Shown here: piece after piece, positions 6,912-11,015 of the stretch
Layout: each line of letters opens with the position of its first letter
Position numbering within the stretch: position 1 is the first letter of the stretch
Origin: Acidobacteriota bacterium
GTDB taxonomy: Bacteria > Acidobacteriota > Thermoanaerobaculia > Multivoradales > JAHEKO01
NCBI GenBank assembly: GCA_029861655.1
Contig: JAOTZA010000090.1
Coordinates: forward strand, 1 to 11,015
Direction: 5' to 3'
DNA length: 11,015 bases
Position numbers and translations under genes: made by a program
The notes under the pieces: generated by a model
Told to the model about the DNA's origin: nothing
Database searches by the model: none
What the model saw: the letters and a program-made list of their open reading frames with translations, nothing else

Positions 6912-7074
6912 CTCGTGAAGAGTACCGAACCTCTTAAACCTCCACCATGAAAGGTTTCACAGCGCCAAGAAGGTAGCGCACATCTTTCCTGCGGCCAAGT
7001 CAGCAGCAGTCTCGGTATGCGAGTGCTGGGGAACCTGACGGCTCTAGGGGCTTGCTGAAAAACTCAGCAAGCCC
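6912..7074. other. Spacer between asnB and the archaemetzincin gene
   Basis: The 163 bp between the archaemetzincin start and the asnB stop contain no supported gene. They hold the loop and left arm of the large palindrome described separately. A short symmetric TGAAAGGTTTCA lies at 6948-6959 and could be an operator or chance. No convincing sigma-70 boxes were found on the minus strand; a TTGGCC...TACCTT pair is too weak to call. Confidence 0.5.
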
Positions 7075-7078
7075 CTAG
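7044..7078. repeat. Perfect 15-bp inverted repeat at the asnB stop codon
   Basis: The arms 7044-7058 (CTAGGGGCTTGCTGA) and 7064-7078 are exact reverse complements, separated by a 5-base loop AAAAC (GTTTT on the minus strand). The asnB stop codon TAG (7077-7075, minus) lies within the stem. Neither side has the T-run expected of an intrinsic terminator. It may still protect or end the asnB transcript, or be a small dispersed palindromic element or fused insertion-element ends. Confidence 0.88.
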
Positions 7079-8739
7079 TAGCTGTCGTTGTGGACGCCGC
7101 GCACCGCCCTACCCGAAGGATCGGCAAGACCCGCGAAAGCCTCGTCCCAGGCGATCGCCGTCGGCGTACTGCAGGCGATGCTCGGCCCCTCGGGGACGCA
7201 CGCCACCGCCGCATCAGTGGGGAAGTGCCTCTCGAAGATCGAGCGGTACAAATACCCCTCCTTGGAGGCCGGCGGGTTGCGGGCGAAGCGAAAACCGGCG
7301 CGCGCCATCTGGGAATCGCTCACCTCGCTTTCGGCATGTGCCTTGAGCGAGTCGATCCACGAATAGCCCACACCGTCCGAGAACTGCTCTTTCTGTCGCC
7401 AGAGGATCGTGTTCGGAAGATACCCGTCGAAGGCCTGGCGCAGCACGTGCTTCTCCATCCGCCCCTCAACGACCATCTTGTCGGCCGGGTCGAAACCCAT
7501 TGCCACATCGAGGAACTCCCGGTCGAGAAACGGCACACGCGCTTCGATCCCCCACGCCGCCATCGACTTGTTGGCGCGCAGCACATCGAAAAGGTGAAGC
7601 GCTTCTATCTTGCGCACCGTCTCGGCGTGAAACTCCCTCGCGTCGGGCGCCTTGTGGAAGTAGAGATAGCCACCGAAGATCTCGTCCGCACCCTCGCCGG
7701 TAAGAACCATCTTGATGCCCATCGCCTTGATCCGGCGCGCCAGCAGATACATCGGTGTCGATGCCCTCACGGTGGTGACGTCAAAGGTCTCGAGGTGATA
7801 GATGACATCGTTGAGGGCGTCGATCCCCTCCTGGACGGTGAAGTGGAGTTCATGGTGGACCGTACCGATACCCTCGGCGGCGATTTGTGCCGCGGCGAGA
7901 TCGGGTGACCCCTCGAGACCGATCGCAAACGAGTGGAGCCGCGGCCACCAGGCTTCACTCGCCCCGCCGTCCTCCACCCGCCTGTCGCTGTGGCGCCGTG
8001 CCAGGGCGCTGATGAGCGAAGAGTCGAGCCCGCCCGAGAGCAGTACGCCATACGGTACATCGGACATGAGTTGTCTCTCGACGGCGCTCTCGAGCGCCTC
8101 GCGCAGTTCGGCCGAATCCACCGGTCGGCCTCGAACCGCCTCGTACTCGCGCCAGGAAGGCTCGTAGTAGCGCACCGGCTCGCCGACTTCGCTGTCCAGG
8201 TAATGCCCCGGTGGGAACTCTCGAACGCTGGTGCAGGTACCGATCAGCGCCTTCATCTCCGAAGCGACGTAGAACCGACCGTGCTCGTCGTAACCGGTGT
8301 AAAGAGGCATCACACCTATGGGGTCACGGGCGATGAAGTAGCGATCCCGCTTCCGGTCGTATAGAGCAAAAGCGAAGATGCCACTCAGATCGTTCAGAAA
8401 GTCGGTGTCCTGCTGCTCGTAGAGGGCCAGGATGACCTCACAGTCCGAAGCCGTCTGGAGGTCATAGGGCTCATCGAGCGAGGCCTCGAGAACCGCATGG
8501 TTGTAGATCTCGCCGTTGACCGCCAGCACGACATCGCCTGATGGCGAGGCTAGAGGCTGCGCACCGTTCTCGATATCGACAATGGCCAACCGCTCGTGGG
8601 CGAGGATGGCTCGGTCGCACGAGAAGAGGCCGCTCCAGTCGGGCCCCCGATGTCGCTGTAGTCGAGACAACTCTAGCGCCAGCTTGCGCAAACCCGTCGG
8701 ATCGCCTTCGACTTCGAAGATTCCCAGAATCGAGCACAT
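7075..8739 (-). CDS. asnB: Asparagine synthase (glutamine-hydrolysing), AsnB
   Basis: A 554-residue protein, the same length as E. coli AsnB, that makes asparagine from aspartate, ATP and glutamine in the cytoplasm. Cys2 (MCSILGIF) becomes the N-terminal nucleophile of the glutaminase domain after Met removal. RLAIVD (Arg50), VNGEIYNH (Asn75, Glu77) and ASDCE (Asp99) complete that glutamine site. The synthetase domain carries the ATP-pyrophosphatase loop SGGLDSS (235-241), TGEGADEIFGGY and VPFLDREFLD. The end, including GPSIACSTPTAIAWDE and DPSGRAVRGVH, closely follows the E. coli-type C-terminus, so the gene appears full length and functional. The start is fixed by the catalytic Cys2; upstream only GGCGG is visible as a weak ribosome-binding site. 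It lies 67 bp downstream of the 113-residue unknown gene. Confidence 0.96.
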   Translation of the reverse strand: MCSILGIFEVEGDPTGLRKLALELSRLQRHRGPDWSGLFSCDRAILAHERLAIVDIENGAQPLASPSGDVVLAVNGEIYNHAVLEASLDEPYDLQTASDCEVILALYEQQDTDFLNDLSGIFAFALYDRKRDRYFIARDPIGVMPLYTGYDEHGRFYVASEMKALIGTCTSVREFPPGHYLDSEVGEPVRYYEPSWREYEAVRGRPVDSAELREALESAVERQLMSDVPYGVLLSGGLDSSLISALARRHSDRRVEDGGASEAWWPRLHSFAIGLEGSPDLAAAQIAAEGIGTVHHELHFTVQEGIDALNDVIYHLETFDVTTVRASTPMYLLARRIKAMGIKMVLTGEGADEIFGGYLYFHKAPDAREFHAETVRKIEALHLFDVLRANKSMAAWGIEARVPFLDREFLDVAMGFDPADKMVVEGRMEKHVLRQAFDGYLPNTILWRQKEQFSDGVGYSWIDSLKAHAESEVSDSQMARAGFRFARNPPASKEGYLYRSIFERHFPTDAAVACVPEGPSIACSTPTAIAWDEAFAGLADPSGRAVRGVHNDSY

Positions 8740-8806
8740 CCGCCGACGTTAACAGCCCGTCACAGCGATCGAGAACATCGCCTTGGCTCAAGACAGTCGT
8801 TTGGTC

Positions 8807-9148
8807 TCAACGCTCGATCAAGGTCTCGTCCAAGTAATCGACGATCTCGACGAGCTGCTTGGTCGACAGCGACCCCAGGACCCGCCGCACCAGAATCGGC
8901 AGGCTCCTCCCCGCCGCCGAAACGCCGAGCTTTGCCGAGCCAAAGGTCATCGAGCCCACACCGGCGCGCTCGAGCGGCAAGAGAAAATAGGAATGGAGAC
9001 CGGTGCGAGTGAGCTCGACGACGACCTCTATGAGTTCGTCGGCTTGCGTCTTGGGCTCGTCGCTCTCTCGGACCGCATCGATCACACGCCGGGTGCGGAA
9101 CCGCAGCTCGGGTGGGACCTCGAAGGCTAGATAGGCTCTTGAGCTCAT
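8807..9148 (-). CDS. Conserved-looking protein of unknown function, coupled to amidohydrolase
   Basis: A 113-residue protein I do not recognise. It has no signal peptide, membrane helix or Cys motif. An N-terminal AYLAFEVPPELRFR strand-like segment is followed by an acidic helix (ADELIEVVVELTR), a GLHSYFLLPLERAGVG stretch and a C-terminal amphipathic helix (STKQLVEIVDYLDETLIER), so a small compact alpha/beta fold or a protein-interaction module is plausible. Its ATG overlaps the amidohydrolase stop (ATGA, 9148-9145), which argues that it is translated by coupling and is a real gene. Its normal amino acid composition agrees. It could be a partner of the amidohydrolase, but the latter carries a signal peptide and this one does not. 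Confidence 0.7.
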   Translation of the reverse strand: MSSRAYLAFEVPPELRFRTRRVIDAVRESDEPKTQADELIEVVVELTRTGLHSYFLLPLERAGVGSMTFGSAKLGVSAAGRSLPILVRRVLGSLSTKQLVEIVDYLDETLIER

Positions 9149-10443
9149 GGTGACTTGTAGACCACGCCGTCCTTCATTACAAAGGAGACTTGCTGAAGCA
9201 GCGTGATGTCCGCCAGAGGATCGCCCTCGACCGCCACAAGATCAGCGATCTTGCCCGCTTCGACCGAGCCCAGTTCATCTGAGACCTCCAAGAGCCTGGC
9301 GGTCGTCATGGTGGCCGACTGGATCGCCTCCATCGCCGGCATCCCCGCCTCGACCATCAAGGCAAACTCCTCGCCGTTGTCACCGTGTGCGGACACCCCG
9401 CTGTCGGTGCCAAATGCGATCTTGACTCCCGCCCGATAGGCCTTGCCAAAGGTCTGCTGGATCACCGGGCCGATCGCCGCCGCCTTGGGCCGGACCAGCT
9501 CGGGGAAGAAACCATCGATCTCGGCCTTCTCGGCCACCCAGTCACCGGCCATGATGGTCGGCACGTAATAGGTGTCATGCTGCTTCATCAGCTCCATGAC
9601 CTCCTCGTCCATGTAAGTGCCGTGCTCGATCGAGCGCACACCGGCGCGCACCGCTCGCTTCATCCCTTCGGCGCCATGGCAGTGGGCTGCGACGTGAAAC
9701 CCATAGTCGGCCGCCGTTCGGATCACGGCTTGGAGCTCCTCGTCACTGAACTGAGGGTTGAGCCCGCTCTTGGCGACGCTCAGCACGCCGCCGGTGGCGG
9801 TGATCTTGATGAAGTCAGCGCCTTCCTTGTATCGCTGCCGAACCGCCTTCGCCGCCTCCGCCGAACCGTTGATCACACCTTGTTTGGGTCCCGGGTCGCC
9901 CCGCAAGTAGGCGCTCATACCATTCGTCGGGTCGGCGTGACCGCCGGTCGTGGCGAGGCTCTTGCCCGCGGTGAAGATCCGCGGACCGATCACCAACCCC
10001 TTGTCGATCGCCTTGCGCAAAGCGATCGTCACGTTGTCTCGATCGCCGGGATTGCGCACGGTTGTAAACCCGGCCATGAGCGTGCGCTCGGCATAGACCA
10101 CCGACCGGAACGCGTAGTCCGCCGGGTCGAGCTGAAAACGCTCGATATAGGAGTCCTTGCTGAACTCGCTCGAAAGATGGACGTGCATGTCCATCAACCC
10201 CGGAAGCACTGTCGAGCCGCGGAGATCGATCACCTCATCACCCTCGCCCGGCTTGGTGAAGCCCGACTCGACGGCAGAGATGCGGTCGGCATCGACCACG
10301 ATCGTCACCTCACGACGGGCGGTATCGGAAGTACCGTCGATCAGTCCTCCCGCGTGAACCAGTGTGCGAGCCGCAACCGGTGTCGAGACAATCATCACGG
10401 CGGCCAAGGCGCAAAAACCGGCACTCGCTATTCGGGTCTTCAT
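9145..10443 (-). CDS. Exported metal-dependent amidohydrolase (COG1228, imidazolonepropionase/prolidase-like)
   Basis: A 432-residue amidohydrolase with a Sec signal peptide: MKTR, a hydrophobic core to about 20, then a likely cut after TPVAA (25). The TIM-barrel metal site is complete: HVH in LPGLMDMHVHLS (His87, His89), the carboxylated lysine in FIKITATGG (Lys213), AAHCHG (His254), SIEHG (His274) and FGTDSG (Asp347). The C-terminal VEAGKIADLVAVEGDPL segment is characteristic. Members of this group include secreted Xaa-Pro and Xaa-Arg/Lys carboxypeptidases as well as hydrolases of other amides, so a periplasmic peptidase is likely but substrate is open. ATG 10443 is chosen because GGAGGAG precedes it by 6 bp and it gives a clean signal peptide; a GTG at 10485 in frame lies inside a hairpin. 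Confidence 0.92.
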   Translation of the reverse strand: MKTRIASAGFCALAAVMIVSTPVAARTLVHAGGLIDGTSDTARREVTIVVDADRISAVESGFTKPGEGDEVIDLRGSTVLPGLMDMHVHLSSEFSKDSYIERFQLDPADYAFRSVVYAERTLMAGFTTVRNPGDRDNVTIALRKAIDKGLVIGPRIFTAGKSLATTGGHADPTNGMSAYLRGDPGPKQGVINGSAEAAKAVRQRYKEGADFIKITATGGVLSVAKSGLNPQFSDEELQAVIRTAADYGFHVAAHCHGAEGMKRAVRAGVRSIEHGTYMDEEVMELMKQHDTYYVPTIMAGDWVAEKAEIDGFFPELVRPKAAAIGPVIQQTFGKAYRAGVKIAFGTDSGVSAHGDNGEEFALMVEAGMPAMEAIQSATMTTARLLEVSDELGSVEAGKIADLVAVEGDPLADITLLQQVSFVMKDGVVYKSP

Positions 10444-10449
10444 AGGAAT

Positions 10450-10456
10450 CTCCTCC
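10450..10456 (-). promoter_or_regulatory. Shine-Dalgarno GGAGGAG of the amidohydrolase
   Basis: On the minus strand GGAGGAG is followed by ATTCCT and ATG (10443). It decides the start codon and begins three bases after the foot of the upstream hairpin. A second GGAGGAG lies in the 3' end of the 5' arm and the loop of that hairpin, 26 bases upstream. Confidence 0.75.
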
Positions 10457-10459
10457 GCC

Positions 10460-10493
10460 AGCAGCCCGTGGTAGAACTCCTCCACGGGCTGCT
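10460..10493 (-). repeat. 12-bp stem-loop in the leader of the amidohydrolase gene
   Basis: The arms 10460-10471 and 10482-10493 (AGCAGCCCGTGG and its exact complement) are separated by a 10-base loop. On the minus strand this is a GC-rich hairpin ending three bases before the Shine-Dalgarno. There is no T-run after it. It could be a terminator-like element for the upstream small gene, a translation-control hairpin, or a dispersed palindrome. Confidence 0.85.
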
Positions 10494-10539
10494 AGTGTCG
10501 CGAGAGAGTAGCAGGTAGCTCGCGGATCGCGGCCGGCGC

Positions 10540-10722
10540 TTAATCGAGAGGCGGTCTTTCGTAGGTGACCGCCCGCCCGTCCGCCTCGATCGGTTCGAGA
10601 GCTTTGAGCGCGTTCCACTTCGCAACCAGCTCCTCGGCTCGGAAGCGCTCCTTGAACGACACACGCTCCGACGTTCGGGCGCGCCGCATCGGATTAAACG
10701 GCAGCCGCTCGTTTGTCCTCAC
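10540..10722 (-). CDS. Small basic protein of unknown function (60 residues)
   Basis: A 60-residue protein I do not recognise. It begins at GTG 10722, which overlaps the stop of the preceding gene as GTGA (10722-10719), a usual sign of translational coupling; no separate Shine-Dalgarno is visible. The N-terminal half is rich in Arg (MRRARTSERVSFKERFR), then a short helix-like AEELVAKWNALKALEP and a C-terminal DGRAVTYERPPLD. There is no signal peptide or membrane helix. Third codon positions are mostly G or C, as expected for coding DNA here. It might be a small partner of the upstream membrane protein, but no function can be assigned. Confidence 0.55.
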   Translation of the reverse strand: MRTNERLPFNPMRRARTSERVSFKERFRAEELVAKWNALKALEPIEADGRAVTYERPPLD

Positions 10723-11015
10723 GGTAACGAGTGGAAAGCCAAACGGAAAATTGGCCGAGCCTCGACACCCAGGAGCAACCCGGCACTCACGGCAAGCGCC
10801 CAGATCAGAGAAAGATTCTTTCCTGCGTACAGCAGGATTTCCCGAAGCTGCGGCCAGAAGGACCGCGGCTCGACGGCCTTCAGCAGATCCCGGAAAAGCC
10901 CCCTGAGCTCCTTCGCGCTTTCGAGATCTAGGTTCTCGGGCACCAGCAGCTCGTCCTGGATGGCCTCCCAGATCCCTCGTGCCGAGAGTGCCTGTTCGGC
11001 ACGCTGTACGGCCCA
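10719..11015 (-). CDS. C-terminal part of a membrane-associated protein of unknown function, truncated by window edge
   Basis: The frame is open from the right edge (first full codon at 11015) to TGA at 10719, so 98 C-terminal residues of a longer protein are visible. A GTG at 10943 lies inside the open frame and need not be the start. The visible part has a helical, charged segment (ESAKELRGLFRDLLKAVEP), a Trp-containing linker, and one predicted membrane helix near the end (LSLIWALAVSAGLLLGVEA), with a short tail RPIFRLAFHSLP. This suggests a tail-anchored or multi-helix membrane protein, but no family is recognisable. Its stop overlaps the start of the 60-residue gene. Confidence 0.65.
   Translation of the reverse strand, partial: WAVQRAEQALSARGIWEAIQDELLVPENLDLESAKELRGLFRDLLKAVEPRSFWPQLREILLYAGKNLSLIWALAVSAGLLLGVEARPIFRLAFHSLP

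Larger units (their letters stand above)
10444..10539. other. Spacer upstream of the amidohydrolase gene
   Basis: These 96 bp separate the stop of the 60-residue gene from the amidohydrolase ATG. They contain the hairpin and Shine-Dalgarno listed separately. The remaining part (10494-10539) shows no convincing promoter boxes and no open reading frame worth calling. Confidence 0.5.

Noticed and set aside
6934..6948. Four-codon leader peptide (ATG GTG GAG GTT TAA, minus) before the archaemetzincin
   Set aside because: Too short to distinguish from chance, without regulatory codons or paired attenuator stems.
6948..6959. Symmetric TGAAAGGTTTCA as an operator
   Set aside because: Five-base arms are expected by chance at this scale and no regulator gene lies nearby.
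7044..7078. Classical rho-independent terminator
   Set aside because: The stem is strong but there is no run of T after it on either strand; recorded as an inverted repeat instead.
7090..7908. 272-codon open frame on the plus strand across asnB
   Set aside because: It is antisense to an intact, strongly recognisable asnB; the composition is typical of a shadow frame.
9385..10518. 377-codon open frame on the plus strand across the amidohydrolase gene
   Set aside because: It is antisense to a gene with a complete metal site and signal peptide; its translation is His/Arg-rich without domain signatures.
1..11015. Defence island, CRISPR array, prophage or biosynthetic gene cluster
   Set aside because: No nuclease, toxin-antitoxin, integrase, repeat-spacer or synthase signatures are present; the identifiable genes are metabolic enzymes, hydrolases and membrane proteins.

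Overview
The window is a GC-rich bacterial chromosome segment. Genes are tightly packed, several starts are GTG, and most genes are single copies on alternating strands. There are no rRNA, tRNA, CRISPR, phage or intact transposon features. Secreted and lipoprotein-type proteins (Sec signal peptide, lipobox) point to a Gram-negative cell envelope. The mix of secreted amidohydrolase, archaemetzincin, LCAT-like acyltransferase and E. coli-length AsnB would suit an environmental Acidobacteriota- or Myxococcota-like lineage. That assignment is a guess from gene style; no marker gene is present.

Left part (1-5340), mainly ester and lipid hydrolases. A 5'-truncated SMP-30/gluconolactonase-like propeller gene is followed 14 bp later by a membrane-anchored BEM46/ABHD13-type alpha/beta hydrolase (both +). 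This pair converges, 3 bp apart, on a TMEM175-family channel-like gene (-). That gene diverges from an exported LCAT-family acyltransferase/lipase (+), which overlaps tail-to-tail by 196 bp with an alpha/beta-hydrolase lipoprotein (-). The lipoprotein gene in turn diverges, only 21 bp from start to start, from a patatin-like phospholipase (+). Four serine hydrolases from three different families thus sit within about 5 kb, two of them physically entangled.

Middle part (5367-8739), all on the minus strand and read right to left. asnB (asparagine synthetase B) ends inside a perfect 15-bp palindrome. After a 163-bp spacer comes an unusual archaemetzincin zinc protease, and 57 bp beyond it an MBL-fold metallohydrolase.

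Right part (8807-11015), also minus strand. The 3' end of a membrane-associated protein runs off the right edge and overlaps a 60-codon small gene through GTGA. A 97-bp spacer with a strong hairpin follows, then an exported COG1228-type amidohydrolase. The amidohydrolase overlaps a 113-residue protein of unknown function through ATGA, and asnB lies 67 bp further on. These genes could form one transcription unit, but nothing visible links their functions.

I did not find a clear new multi-gene system. The observations most worth a second look are the antisense overlap of two hydrolase genes, the archaemetzincin with altered zinc motifs, the two intergenic hairpins that may belong to one repeat family, and the two small unknown genes coupled to their neighbours by 4-bp overlaps.
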